DNA from: Bacteroidota bacterium
GTDB lineage: Bacteria > Bacteroidota > Bacteroidia > Cytophagales > Cyclobacteriaceae
Direction: 5' to 3'
Assembly: GCA_013285945.1 (NCBI GenBank)
Contig: JABDGP010000014.1
Span: 1 to 53,997 of the forward strand
DNA length: 53,997 nucleotides
Under the pieces are notes generated by a model that searched no databases, was not told where the DNA came from, and saw only the letters and a program-made list of their open reading frames with translations. How positions within the stretch are numbered: the first letter of the stretch is position 1; every line of letters starts with the position of its first letter. Made by a program: the position numbers and the translations under genes. This document shows positions 1-8,638 of this stretch, in pieces.

Positions 1-16
1 TTGAGTTCAAAAAGAG

Positions 17-240
17 TCGGTGTCGGGTCTTTTAGTCCCTCGATCGGGTCTTTTAGAGCCAGCATCAACTCTCTGAGAACCCCCCATCGACTCTTTTAGA
101 CTCGAAGTTGACTCTTTTAGTCCCTCGATCGGGTCTTTGAGAGCCAGCATCAGCTCTCTGAGAACCCCCCATCGACTCTTTTAGACCCGACGTTGGCTCT
201 TTTAGTCCCCTCGATCGGGTCTTTGAGAATCCCCATCGGG
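17..240. repeat. 85-bp tandem repeat, about 2.6 copies, with 21-nt sub-units
   Basis: Full copies lie at 31-115 and 116-200, with a partial third at 201-240 and a degenerate start before 31. The two full copies differ at only a few bases. The period is exactly 85 bp. Read on the minus strand, each 85-mer splits into four related sub-units of 21, 22, 21 and 21 nt, each beginning AGAGTC, AGAGTT or AGACCC and mostly ending CTAAA. Because 85 is not a multiple of three, the array cannot keep one reading frame, so it is a non-coding higher-order repeat. There are no unique spacers, so it is not CRISPR. Confidence 0.9.
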
Positions 241-443
241 TTCACCTGCGCCCAACTGATTCCATTATTGACAGAAAGGAAGAGCGGTAGGTTTGCGTAA
301 AGCGGACTTGTAGCGTCCCGAAGTATCTGGAAACCCGACCCGAGCTCTATCTGCCAAAGTCTCGCGTAGGTAAAGAAATGATGGGCTGCCCAAGACTAAT
401 AACGAATAACTAACAACGAACAATTGATGAATTGATCAGCAGG
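241..443. other. intergenic stretch, no gene recognised
   Basis: This lies between the tandem repeat and the end of the peroxidase gene. On the minus strand an open frame runs from about 395 down into the repeat (roughly 75 codons), but it has no start codon at its beginning and ends inside the repeat, so I do not call it. I see no hairpin terminator for the peroxidase gene here. Confidence 0.6.
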
Positions 444-2009
444 CTATGCCTTTTGTGCCTGAGTAATAAGTTCAGCAATCCCAAATTCTCCTTTCTTAGT
501 AAAATCCTTGATTGGCCGCCAGTCAATTTCCTTTCCTTTGTCATCCTTGTCTTTCGCATAAATAACCGAGGAGCTATCTTTCAACAAGAGCCACGCAAAC
601 ACTTCTCCTACAATTCTCCCACCAACCTGGCCCAACTGCACGGGGTTATTATCATCGATCGGTTTATGGCTGTTGAAATCATGCAGGGCTTCTGCAAGAA
701 TGTAGAACCAGAGCGGAGCATTTTCATTTATTGAAGAGAGCCCTAAGTCAGCAATTGATTTGTTCTGCTCGTCGCCAGGCTTACTTCCCGCCACGTTTGC
801 TTTGCCTACTTTTAAATCCTTGTCGGAAATGACCGGAACCTTTAAAGCCTTTGCTACTTCCTGGCCCGACGGTAACTCCAGTTCTAGTCCGCGAAGCAGG
901 TTGCGTGCGGCTAACGATGAAGGGTTGGAAGCAATCACACTTGGCAAGTGACCCAACGGGTCGACTAACGAAGTATCAATTTTGTAGGCTGGCTGTATCC
1001 GCTGACTTGAATTTTGGTTGGGCTTGTTGCCAAAATCAAAAAAGAGTTTCCAGTCAATAGCAAGATCATCAGCTACTGTATCAAAACCTGTCAGGTCAGG
1101 GAAAATAAAAAACCGGGAGCGATGTTGATTAAGTCGATATACAGGTCTTATCATCGAATGACCAAAGCGATACGCAGCCACCGAGAACTCTACTGGCATG
1201 AATGGCTCACTGTTGTTAGTATTGAAAAGTGTGAGCTTAGGTTTGTCTTTTTGTATGTCTGTCTTTTTTTTGAGGTGTGGAAAAATATCTTCAATCACAT
1301 CTTTTCTTATGATAGTTGGGAGAAAATCGTTAATCACTACCCATTGATAATGCCACCGCACCAGCTTTTGCACATCACTGAATTGAACTACTTCACCGAG
1401 CCCTCTTTTAAAGTCAACAATGCTGTTGTGAAACCGTAAAAACATTCCCTGCAGTTGTGACACAATTTGATTCTCGTCGTTGCGAGGGTCACCGATAATA
1501 GCCCGATGTGCGCCACGAATCGGAGTGCTCCTTACCAAGTCATGCGTGTTTGGGTCTTCGGGATTACCACCAATTTTTTTTCCTAATAGAAATTTTATTC
1601 CGTCATCATCATAGAGATAGGGTTGATCATCGGGTCCGCGTCCATAGACGTTATCCAGATCAAACTTCGGTGTGCGATAATCGGTAAGCGCATTGATGTC
1701 GTTTTCTTTTTGCAAACTACTGGCCGGATCGAATGTAAGGTCGTGATCTATAAATTGCCCCAGATAAGTGTATCCTGCCGAGATACCTGAGTTTTCCTCA
1801 TCATCCGATTCTGTCTCCGGTGTTGGTGGTACATCTGGCCCAGCCACCATAAACGTTGCCAATTTAGTAAGCTCATTCCTGTCGTGCACGGCTTTGGGCA
1901 GGGTAGGAAACATTCTGCCAAATTTCCCATCAAAAGATGGAGCAGTGCTTTTTGCTGATTTAGAGAGTACTGAGTTGAGTCCGCGTAGAATGCCGTGCTT
2001 CGATTTCAT
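444..2009 (-). CDS. animal-type haem peroxidase family protein
   Basis: This is a 521-residue member of the myeloperoxidase/peroxidasin superfamily (An_peroxidase). It would oxidise halides or organic substrates with hydrogen peroxide. The family's haem pocket is complete. The distal motif GQFIDHD has Gln85, Asp88 and His89. Arg176 and Glu179 lie in GDPRNDEN, matching the Arg and the haem-ester Glu of the mammalian enzymes. The proximal His284 is in YRFGHSMIRP. The residue after Glu179 is Asn, where myeloperoxidase has the sulfonium-linked Met, so it resembles lactoperoxidase-type members. No signal peptide is visible at the N-terminus, so export, if any, is not Sec-type. It is the second gene of a minus-strand pair. 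If the upstream frameshift is real, the gap between them is only 5 bp. The natural substrate is unknown. Confidence 0.9.
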   Translation of the reverse strand: MKSKHGILRGLNSVLSKSAKSTAPSFDGKFGRMFPTLPKAVHDRNELTKLATFMVAGPDVPPTPETESDDEENSGISAGYTYLGQFIDHDLTFDPASSLQKENDINALTDYRTPKFDLDNVYGRGPDDQPYLYDDDGIKFLLGKKIGGNPEDPNTHDLVRSTPIRGAHRAIIGDPRNDENQIVSQLQGMFLRFHNSIVDFKRGLGEVVQFSDVQKLVRWHYQWVVINDFLPTIIRKDVIEDIFPHLKKKTDIQKDKPKLTLFNTNNSEPFMPVEFSVAAYRFGHSMIRPVYRLNQHRSRFFIFPDLTGFDTVADDLAIDWKLFFDFGNKPNQNSSQRIQPAYKIDTSLVDPLGHLPSVIASNPSSLAARNLLRGLELELPSGQEVAKALKVPVISDKDLKVGKANVAGSKPGDEQNKSIADLGLSSINENAPLWFYILAEALHDFNSHKPIDDNNPVQLGQVGGRIVGEVFAWLLLKDSSSVIYAKDKDDKGKEIDWRPIKDFTKKGEFGIAELITQAQKA

Positions 2010-2072
2010 TTTCTTTATTTTGTGCGCTTACTCTTCTTAGGATTTTCAGCTGACTCCTTTGCTTTCGTTGGA

Positions 2073-2669
2073 TTACAATTGCCGCAAGTTGTATTTGGCT
2101 GTCTTTCGTTCTTTGAATAAATATCTTGCTCCTGTTTCACCGCTGCTTCCGGGCCCCATGTAAGTCAATTGATACTGGCAGCCTTTCCAAATAAAATCGA
2201 GAACCTGCCGTGGCAACATTCGGCCGGTAGTCAGCCGATCGCCTCCTTGCCAAACCTGAAAAGTAGCGAGTTCTCCATCGAGTGCGCTTAGCTCAACCCG
2301 TAGCTGCAACTGATTCTCGTGAACTATATAATATGGCTTATCTGAACTGAAACTCATCCAGATATTAAACTCACCAAGCTTAACATCGGGGCAGGGCGAA
2401 ACATAGGATGACATACTTGCAAGCCGAAATACACTTTCAGTTTCAGTCTTTAATGAAAGATGTTGCTGACCTCCGTCTCTTTCCATCAAAAAGAAAAACA
2501 TGGCCAGAATGCCCGCCGTCAAAACGAATCCAAGGCCCAGCACCCAATACATTATTTTCACGCGTTTTTCCTGCGGCAGTGAGCTAACACCATATCGGAC
2601 AACGATACCGGCTAGTCCAAAGAAACCTCCGCCAGGGAGTATGATTGTTAATACATCCTTCATTTCCAT
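2073..2669 (-). CDS. unknown membrane protein, probable C-terminal frameshift
   Basis: This 198-residue protein has two hydrophobic segments, about residues 7-27 and 40-62, followed by a soluble domain. I do not recognise the family. As read it ends in a basic tail at 2073. Removing one G from the GGGG run at 2156-2159 would instead continue in another frame to a TAA at 2015-2017. That frame is rich in charged residues, carries a Cys-Gly-Asn-Cys motif and ends in a lysine-rich tail, and it would stop 5 bp before the peroxidase ATG. The alternative frame is closed just upstream by a TGA, so the join has to be near the G run. I infer an indel or sequencing error. If so, this and the peroxidase form a tight operon, and the membrane protein may be its partner. 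Confidence 0.7.
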   Translation of the reverse strand: MEMKDVLTIILPGGGFFGLAGIVVRYGVSSLPQEKRVKIMYWVLGLGFVLTAGILAMFFFLMERDGGQQHLSLKTETESVFRLASMSSYVSPCPDVKLGEFNIWMSFSSDKPYYIVHENQLQLRVELSALDGELATFQVWQGGDRLTTGRMLPRQVLDFIWKGCQYQLTYMGPGSSGETGARYLFKERKTAKYNLRQL

Positions 2670-2819
2670 AATTAAATATGTCGCTCAGGATTAATTTATT
2701 TATAATCTCCTGGGATAAACTCCTACGGAAATTTTACCTGAGTTTCAGAAAGAAGGAATATGTGGATGCTTGGTAGAGATAAGAACCAGAGAGATTTTAA
2801 AAGGGGTGAAGGGAAATTT

Positions 2820-4121
2820 TCAGGTAAATGCGTTGATTAGTATTACTCCAATCAAACCCGTAAGTGAAATAATCATTTCCATCATCGACCAGGAAAGGAA
2901 TGTTTCTTTCAGCGTCAGGTTGAAGTATTCTTTAAACATCCAAAACCCCGTATCGTTCAAATGTGAAAACATTAAACTTCCCGATCCGATTGCAAGCACA
3001 ATTAGTTCAGGTCGAACACTTCCCGATAGCATTGGTAAAACAATTCCTGACGCAGTAAGTCCTGCAACGGTGGCAGAGCCGAGCGATAGCCGAAGGAGAG
3101 CAGCTACCGACCACGCGAGCAACAGGGGAGAGAGATTAAGTTCAAACGCAAATGACTTGATGTAATCACCAACACCACTATCTACGAGCACTTGCTTAAA
3201 CCCACCGCCAGCCGCGATAATGAAAATAATCACGTAAATCTCCTTTACAGAGATAACCATGAGATCAAAATTATCTTTTAACGGATTTTCCTTTCTTGCA
3301 CTCAAAAATAAAAGCGCCAAAACTAAAGCCAGACTAAGTGCTACAATTGGATTACCGAGAACATCAGCATATTCGATTACAGATTCTTGAGATGAAAGTG
3401 ATTTTATTATTGTGGCAATACCAATCATGGCAACTGGCAACATGGCAATGAAGAAGCTTAGCGACTTTGATGGTAACTGCAGGAGTGGGGCAGGTATTGT
3501 AACTGCTGACGGAGCAACCATTTTCTTAGACTGGATTACCTTGGCAAATAACGGACCTGCGAGGATTACTGCAGGGACGGCCAGAAGAAGCCCATTCACT
3601 AATACTTTTCCTAGGTCGGCATGAAAAATTGATGCGATCGCTGTCGGTCCCGGGTGCGGTGGCAAAAAACCGTGCGTTACAGAAAGTGAAGCAGCCATCG
3701 GTATTCCCACAAAAAGAAGTGGCACCTCCGCTGTTGCTGCAATCGAAAATATCAATGGGATTAAAATCACAAAGCCTGCATTGTAAAAAAGTGGAATACC
3801 AACGATAAACCCTGTGAGCATTACAGCCCATGAAATGTTTTTCTTGCCAAACCAGCCTACCAGGGTTTGAGTAATTTGCTGAGCAGCAGCGCCAGTGGCT
3901 ATTATTTTTCCAAGCATTGCACCGAGACAAAGTACAACGGCCATACTTTTCAAAGTATCATATATGCCAAAGCCAATCGACTTAATAGTTTCAGAGAAGC
4001 TCATTTGTTCTGCAAGACCAACTGCCAGTGAAACAATTGGGAGTGCATACTGCGGCTTTACTTTTAACAAGATCAGTATCAACAATAATAAGATGCCTAA
4101 GCCTAGAATGACTAAAGGCAT
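2820..4121 (-). CDS. gntT: GntP-family gluconate:H+ symporter
   Basis: This is a 433-residue integral membrane protein with about 12 hydrophobic helices, the usual size for GntP/GntT permeases. The family signature HGFLPPHPGPTA is present near residues 150-161, together with conserved GIPLFYNAGFVI and the late helix SGSLMFSHLNDTGFW. It imports gluconate or a related sugar acid across the inner membrane. The FGGY kinase lies 46 bp upstream on the same strand, so the two form a gluconate uptake and phosphorylation operon. The product, 6-phosphogluconate, enters the pentose phosphate pathway, other enzymes of which lie at 40.7-43.2 kb and at the right edge. The exact substrate (gluconate, ketogluconate or glycerate) cannot be told from sequence alone. 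Confidence 0.9.
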   Translation of the reverse strand: MPLVILGLGILLLLILILLKVKPQYALPIVSLAVGLAEQMSFSETIKSIGFGIYDTLKSMAVVLCLGAMLGKIIATGAAAQQITQTLVGWFGKKNISWAVMLTGFIVGIPLFYNAGFVILIPLIFSIAATAEVPLLFVGIPMAASLSVTHGFLPPHPGPTAIASIFHADLGKVLVNGLLLAVPAVILAGPLFAKVIQSKKMVAPSAVTIPAPLLQLPSKSLSFFIAMLPVAMIGIATIIKSLSSQESVIEYADVLGNPIVALSLALVLALLFLSARKENPLKDNFDLMVISVKEIYVIIFIIAAGGGFKQVLVDSGVGDYIKSFAFELNLSPLLLAWSVAALLRLSLGSATVAGLTASGIVLPMLSGSVRPELIVLAIGSGSLMFSHLNDTGFWMFKEYFNLTLKETFLSWSMMEMIISLTGLIGVILINAFT

Positions 4122-4167
4122 ATTAGCAAATTGGGTTTACGAATAGGATTGCTACCATGTTTCTGCT

Positions 4168-5643
4168 TTAAAATAGTTTTTCAACTGCTGAATAGAGTGC
4201 TTTGTATTTCTTAAACGAGTCTGAATATACTTTATGAGCATTAAGATTGGGAATGAAATCTTTAGATGAGCGAGACGAAAAATTCGCTTGTACCTGCAGT
4301 GTCTTAAATCCAAGGATTATTGCACCCATGCCTGAAGCGTCCTGAGTCTCTTGAAGAGTCAGTTTTTCACCCAGCACATCAGACAATATCTGTATCCAAT
4401 TCTCTGACCGGGTAAATCCTCCGCTCACAATTTTCCGCTCACGTTTACCAACCAGTTCTTCAGTACATTCGGCAATCCATCGGATTTGAAAACAAATTCC
4501 TTCAATCAAGGCTCGCTGAAAATGCTGCTTATTATGTTCGATTGAAACGCCAAAAAAAACTCCGCGGGCATTCGGGTTGTAGACTGGTGCCCGCTCACCC
4601 AATACATGCGGAATCATTACCAAACCCTGGCAGCCGGGAGGAACTTGCATTACCTCGTCAACAAAACCAATAATATCCGTACTTGCGTTTGAATCGATTT
4701 GCATTGTATACCAACTCAATAATGCGGCGCCATTATTGGTAGCGCCTCCGCAGATGAAGGTGCTGTCATCCAAAATGTAATTGAATATTTTTCCGTTAGG
4801 ATCGATCATTCTGCTTTTTGAGGCGACACGCACAGCCCCACTGGTTCCTATAGTAATTGATAAATCCTTTTCACTCATAGCCTGGCTACCCAACTGCGCC
4901 AGACATCCGTCACTTGCACCAATAACAAGAGGCACATTCTCCCAGCCTGATTCTGACGCTATTTCTTTATTGATCGTTATCGCTGTGTTTACCGGAACTG
5001 CGCGCGACAGCTTCTCTGCACTTATGCCAGCCAATGATAAGGCCAGGCTGGACCATTGCTTTTTATTAAGATCAAATAGTCCTGTAGCTGAAGCAGTTGA
5101 ATGATCGATGATAAACTCTCCTGTTAACTTGAAAAAGACATATTCCTTAATTGAAATGAATTTATACGCTGAAGTAAAAGCATCTTGATTATTCTCCTTC
5201 AACCACATCAGTTTGCAAAGAGGCGACATCGGATGCACCGGTGTGCCCGTAGTTGCATACAGTTGCTGTGATAATTTTTCATGGATTAAATAATCGGCCT
5301 GAGAAGTACTCCGTGTGTCTGACCAGACTATGAGACCCGTTAGGGGTTGCCCATGCTTATCAACGACCATGATACTATGCATGGCAGCACTAAAACAAAT
5401 CCCCGAAACCTTGCGTTTACTCGCCAGAGCTTTCAGAACCTTAACAACAGATTGAAAAACCAAATCAGGGTCTTGTTCTGCAAAGCCGCGTTGGGGGAAT
5501 GAGGTAGTATAGTACTCCTGATGAGAACCGATAATTTTTCCATCGGCTTGTACCACAAGGCCCTTGGTACTTGTAGTGCCAATGTCGATAGAGGCAACAG
5601 CTGGTTGGTTGGATGATTGATTCACTGGCACAGTCAATTGCAA
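4168..5643 (-). CDS. FGGY-family gluconokinase (xylulokinase-like)
   Basis: This 491-residue sugar kinase of the FGGY/actin-ATPase fold is predicted to phosphorylate gluconate with ATP. The first phosphate loop is DIGTTSTKG (residues 20-28). The FGGY-type C-terminal lobe has GGATNNGAALLSW and the signature GGFTRSENWIQILSDVLG. The adjacent GntP permease makes gluconate a better guess than xylulose or glycerol. This is therefore a kinase of the FGGY type, not the short P-loop GntK of E. coli. No ATG is available at the N-terminus. The longest start is TTG at 5643, with GTG codons at 5631 and 5625 as alternatives, and the phosphate loop follows closely, so little sequence can be lost. A LacI-like palindrome sits 22 bp upstream. 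Confidence 0.87.
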   Translation of the reverse strand: MQLTVPVNQSSNQPAVASIDIGTTSTKGLVVQADGKIIGSHQEYYTTSFPQRGFAEQDPDLVFQSVVKVLKALASKRKVSGICFSAAMHSIMVVDKHGQPLTGLIVWSDTRSTSQADYLIHEKLSQQLYATTGTPVHPMSPLCKLMWLKENNQDAFTSAYKFISIKEYVFFKLTGEFIIDHSTASATGLFDLNKKQWSSLALSLAGISAEKLSRAVPVNTAITINKEIASESGWENVPLVIGASDGCLAQLGSQAMSEKDLSITIGTSGAVRVASKSRMIDPNGKIFNYILDDSTFICGGATNNGAALLSWYTMQIDSNASTDIIGFVDEVMQVPPGCQGLVMIPHVLGERAPVYNPNARGVFFGVSIEHNKQHFQRALIEGICFQIRWIAECTEELVGKRERKIVSGGFTRSENWIQILSDVLGEKLTLQETQDASGMGAIILGFKTLQVQANFSSRSSKDFIPNLNAHKVYSDSFKKYKALYSAVEKLF

Positions 5644-5664
5644 TATAAGTTATTTGATCCTTCA

Positions 5665-5676
5665 GAAACGTGTTTC
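5665..5676. promoter_or_regulatory. candidate operator palindrome GAAAC-GT-GTTTC
   Basis: The five-base arms are perfect inverted repeats around GT, in the 106-bp divergent region between the gluconokinase and the ABC exporter. The shape recalls LacI/GalR-family operators, which would suit a sugar-acid operon. No such regulator is encoded nearby. A 12-bp palindrome can occur by chance. Confidence 0.3.
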
Positions 5677-5749
5677 AAATGAGTGATCACAAAAAGCAGT
5701 TATAATCCATAAAATTTCCTTTACTTCATCCCTGTTAAATCGTAGAATA

Positions 5750-6508
5750 ATGCCCGTTATATTAGAAGTAACCAATCTTACCAAAACATACGACAACAAT
5801 GTGCACGCAGTAAAAGGGATTTCCTTTTCTGTAGAACGCGGAGAGGTCTTCGGAATCCTTGGCCCGAATGGTGCAGGCAAAACTACGACCTTGGAAATGA
5901 TTGAGGGATTGCGACCGATAAGTTCGGGTGAAGTAATTTTAGATGGTATTAAGACCGCTGAAGAACCTTATCGTGTAAAGCAGCGCATTGGAATTCAACT
6001 TCAGGCTTCTGCATTTTTTCAGAACCTTAAACTCACCGAGTTACTCGAAATGTTTGCCGACCTGTACGGCTCGACGATTAATTCGCTTGAACTGCTGGCC
6101 GACGTAGGTTTGAAGGACAAAGCCAATTTTCTTGTAAAGAATCTTTCGGGAGGGCAGAAGCAGCGATTTTCAATTGCAACAACGCTCGTCAACCGGCCGG
6201 TGATGGTCTTCCTGGATGAACCAACCACAGGGCTCGATCCGCAAGCCCGAAGAAATCTTTGGGAGCTGATCGCCCAGATCAAAAGCCGCGGTACTACAGT
6301 TATTTTGACAACTCACTATATGGAGGAAGCAAAATATCTTTGCGACCGTGTAGCCATCATGGACGATGGAAAAATAGTTGCACTTGACTCTCCCGATCAA
6401 TTGATCAAACAATTATTGGCTAGAGGTTTCAAGCCGCATGTGGAAGTTCCACCAGCAACATTAGAAGATGTATTTATTGACCTTACCGGAAAAACCCTTC
6501 GCGATTAA
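5750..6508 (+). CDS. ABC transporter ATP-binding protein (ABC-2 exporter type)
   Basis: This 252-residue ATPase resembles the CcmA/DrrA/NatA group. Walker A is GPNGAGKTT (about residues 39-47), the Q-loop is in GIQLQAS, the signature is LSGGQKQR, Walker B is VFLDEPTTGLD, and the switch His is in LTTHYMEEA. The C-terminus keeps the ALEDVF-like motif ATLEDVFIDLTG typical of exporter ATPases. The permease ATG follows the stop codon after one base (stop 6506-6508, start 6510), so the pair is translationally coupled. The substrate cannot be inferred. Confidence 0.93.
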   Translation: MPVILEVTNLTKTYDNNVHAVKGISFSVERGEVFGILGPNGAGKTTTLEMIEGLRPISSGEVILDGIKTAEEPYRVKQRIGIQLQASAFFQNLKLTELLEMFADLYGSTINSLELLADVGLKDKANFLVKNLSGGQKQRFSIATTLVNRPVMVFLDEPTTGLDPQARRNLWELIAQIKSRGTTVILTTHYMEEAKYLCDRVAIMDDGKIVALDSPDQLIKQLLARGFKPHVEVPPATLEDVFIDLTGKTLRD

Positions 6509-6509
6509 T

Positions 6510-7607
6510 ATGAACCAGAACACACGATCCTTCCTGGCACTGACCAAAGCTTCTTTGAAAATGTACTATCGTAATAAGGGCGCGATCATTTTCTCGTTGC
6601 TTATACCTGTTGCACTATTGTCAATTTTTGGCTTTCTGTCAAAAGGCAGTGGCAGCTCTATTCAGATCGGCTTGACTAACCATGCTACCGGAGAATTGCC
6701 TAAACAGTTTGTGGAGACATTAAAAAACATAAAGGCATTTAAAATAAAAGAAATAACTGAAGAAGAGGCGACTGCCGAGTTGGGTAAAGGTAACCTTGAC
6801 CTTGAAGTAATCATACCAGAAAATTTTGGCGCCATAGAAAATGGCAAACCGATAACAAGTAACATCCAAACACTGTTCAATAGTGCGAAACCGCAGAGTG
6901 GGCAGATCGCCAATTTTGCCATCATCGAAATTGTTTCAAACATTGACCGGAAGCTGACAAACTCACCCTCGGTATTGTCAGTGAAGAGTACGGGTGTTAC
7001 CACAAACAACCTGGGCTATTTTGATTTTATCCTTCCGGGAATTTTATCCATGACGATTATGCAACTTGGAATTTTCGGAGTTGCTTTCAGTTTTGTAGCA
7101 ATGAAAGCAAGCGGAGCACTCAGAAGAATTCAAGCGACACCTGTTCACCCGCTTTATTTTGTCTTAGCACAAGCTACTGTGCGGCTATTGGTCACATTGG
7201 CTACAGCTTCGCTTTTAATTGCATTTGGTACCTACATCTTTGGGTTTCATATGGTAGGCAGTTATTTCAATTTTGCAATTGTAGCAATTATCGGCATTCT
7301 GATTTTTTTGGGTATCGGTTTTGCCATTGCCGGTTGGGCGAGAGATGAAACACAGGTGGCTCCTGTTGCAAACCTAATTCAACTTCCAATGTTATTGCTC
7401 TCCGGAGTTTTCTTTTCAAGAGATGGTTTCCCTTCCTGGTTAAAAACGATCACAGATTATTTTCCTCTTACCTATGTGAGCCACGGCCTTCGTAAGATCG
7501 CCAATCAAGGAGCGAGCCTCGCAGAACTGTTACCAGATTTAATTGGAATGGGCGTGTGGCTGATTTTAATTTATATTCTGGCTGTTCGGGTTTTTAAGTG
7601 GGAGTGA
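6510..7607 (+). CDS. ABC-2 type transporter permease
   Basis: This 365-residue membrane subunit pairs with the ATPase upstream. The first hydrophobic segment is at about residues 24-42. A large extracytoplasmic domain of about 150 residues follows, and then five more helices in the C-terminal half, the layout of ABC2_membrane_3 exporters (YhhJ/DrrB-like). The segment PMLLLSGVFFSRDGFPSWL matches the conserved loop of this family (LSG-xFfPxxxxPxW). An earlier in-frame start at 6468 would overlap the ATPase gene by 41 bp and put 14 charged or mixed residues ahead of the helix. I chose the ATG at 6510, directly behind the ATPase stop. Confidence 0.9.
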   Translation: MNQNTRSFLALTKASLKMYYRNKGAIIFSLLIPVALLSIFGFLSKGSGSSIQIGLTNHATGELPKQFVETLKNIKAFKIKEITEEEATAELGKGNLDLEVIIPENFGAIENGKPITSNIQTLFNSAKPQSGQIANFAIIEIVSNIDRKLTNSPSVLSVKSTGVTTNNLGYFDFILPGILSMTIMQLGIFGVAFSFVAMKASGALRRIQATPVHPLYFVLAQATVRLLVTLATASLLIAFGTYIFGFHMVGSYFNFAIVAIIGILIFLGIGFAIAGWARDETQVAPVANLIQLPMLLLSGVFFSRDGFPSWLKTITDYFPLTYVSHGLRKIANQGASLAELLPDLIGMGVWLILIYILAVRVFKWE

Positions 7608-7612
7608 TTCCT

Positions 7613-7647
7613 TAAAAAAATAAGGGAGGCTTTTTGAGCACTCCCTT
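7613..7647 (-). terminator. rho-independent terminator between convergent genes
   Basis: The arms AAGGGAG (7622-7628) and CTCCCTT (7641-7647) are perfect complements, extended inward by GCT/AGC with one bulged base. On the minus strand the stem is followed by a run of seven T (7614-7620 on the plus strand read as A). It therefore terminates the lipoprotein transcript ending at 7676 well. Toward the plus strand the T-run is short, so it should be weaker for the ABC operon. Confidence 0.8.
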
Positions 7648-7675
7648 TGAGGATATTTATGAAAAACCACGAGAA

Positions 7676-8587
7676 CTAAACGTGATGATGACGTTTGAAT
7701 GTGTAGGTGGTTGTAACGCCTCCGGTAGTGATCGTATAATTCTTATCACATACGCCTGTTCCGTAATCGATTACCGAAACTGCATCACCAACTGTTAAAT
7801 TGACGGTTCCTGAAACCGGAATAGTTCGTGAGCAGTTATATTCAAACCAAATTGGTTTGGTAATCGAAGCGCTAAAGGCAACGCCCGCGCGATTCATGCC
7901 GCTAATCGATCCTGTAACTTCCCGAGACTCCATATCTCTCTCAAAAGCACCTACGTGGATATATTTGTTCGTTAGAGTTCCACCCCAGGTTACGGAAGTT
8001 CCATTGGCATAAGTGATTTTGGCATTTTGAATTGTTAGTGTCGAGATGGCATCAGATGTAGATACACTTACAAAGCTGCCATCCACTGTCACTGAATCCA
8101 ATTGATACCCTTGGAAGGTCACACTCTCTGTAAGGCTGTAGGTGATGCTGTCCTTGACACGAACTATAAGTTTAAAAGCATCGATCAGCTTTCCTCTTCT
8201 TATCTGGGTCGAATCTTTGCAAGAAGTGCCTGTGCCATAATCGATCGTGAGTGTACCACTATAAATAGTGCTATCGGGATGAGTACGATCAATAGCAAAT
8301 GACCCACTGATAGAAGGAGCACAGCCTACGTCATCGCCTCCATCCGTTCTTTCGTTAGGGGCATATCTTCCGTTACTAATTCCTTTTCCGGCCAATGCCG
8401 AACCGGTAGCGTTCATGGCATCTTGCGCAACAGCAACAATTTGACTGTTATCCTGGGCAGAAAGTTCTGTTTGTGCTTGCATAGAAGCCGCGGTCTGTGT
8501 GCTAAGGTTTTCCTTTTGACAAGAAATAACGATTAAAAAAGCTAGCCAACTAAATCGAACGACAGATTTCAACATACGTGTTCTCAT
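7676..8587 (-). CDS. hypothetical lipoprotein
   Basis: This 303-residue protein has a lipoprotein signal: a charged start, a hydrophobic stretch at about residues 9-21, and a cysteine at 23 in VISC followed by Gln-Lys. The mature part is rich in Ser, Thr and Gly with alternating hydrophobic residues, suggesting beta structure. The phrase IDYGTG occurs twice, each close to a Cys (TSC and GVC), hinting at two related halves. The C-terminus ends in a short His cluster. I do not recognise a catalytic motif. Similar Ser/Thr-rich lipoproteins are common in Cytophagales, but their role is unknown. It likely sits in the inner leaflet of the outer membrane. It ends at the terminator at 7613-7647. Confidence 0.75.
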   Translation of the reverse strand: MRTRMLKSVVRFSWLAFLIVISCQKENLSTQTAASMQAQTELSAQDNSQIVAVAQDAMNATGSALAGKGISNGRYAPNERTDGGDDVGCAPSISGSFAIDRTHPDSTIYSGTLTIDYGTGTSCKDSTQIRRGKLIDAFKLIVRVKDSITYSLTESVTFQGYQLDSVTVDGSFVSVSTSDAISTLTIQNAKITYANGTSVTWGGTLTNKYIHVGAFERDMESREVTGSISGMNRAGVAFSASITKPIWFEYNCSRTIPVSGTVNLTVGDAVSVIDYGTGVCDKNYTITTGGVTTTYTFKRHHHV

Positions 8588-8638
8588 GAGTCTTTTGTTT
8601 TAATTATCAACACTGATTATCAACACCGATTCTATTCT

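Noticed and set aside
17-240. CRISPR array
   Set aside because: The copies are contiguous with no unique spacers, and no cas genes are present.
160-395. Minus-strand open frame of about 75 codons leading into the tandem repeat
   Set aside because: It has no start codon at its beginning and ends in the repeat, whose 85-bp period breaks the frame. Coding-like composition in part of it could mean a gene remnant, but nothing confirms this.
1014-1439. 141-codon plus-strand open frame inside the peroxidase gene
   Set aside because: It is antisense to a frame that contains every catalytic motif of a known family, and its own product has no recognisable pattern.
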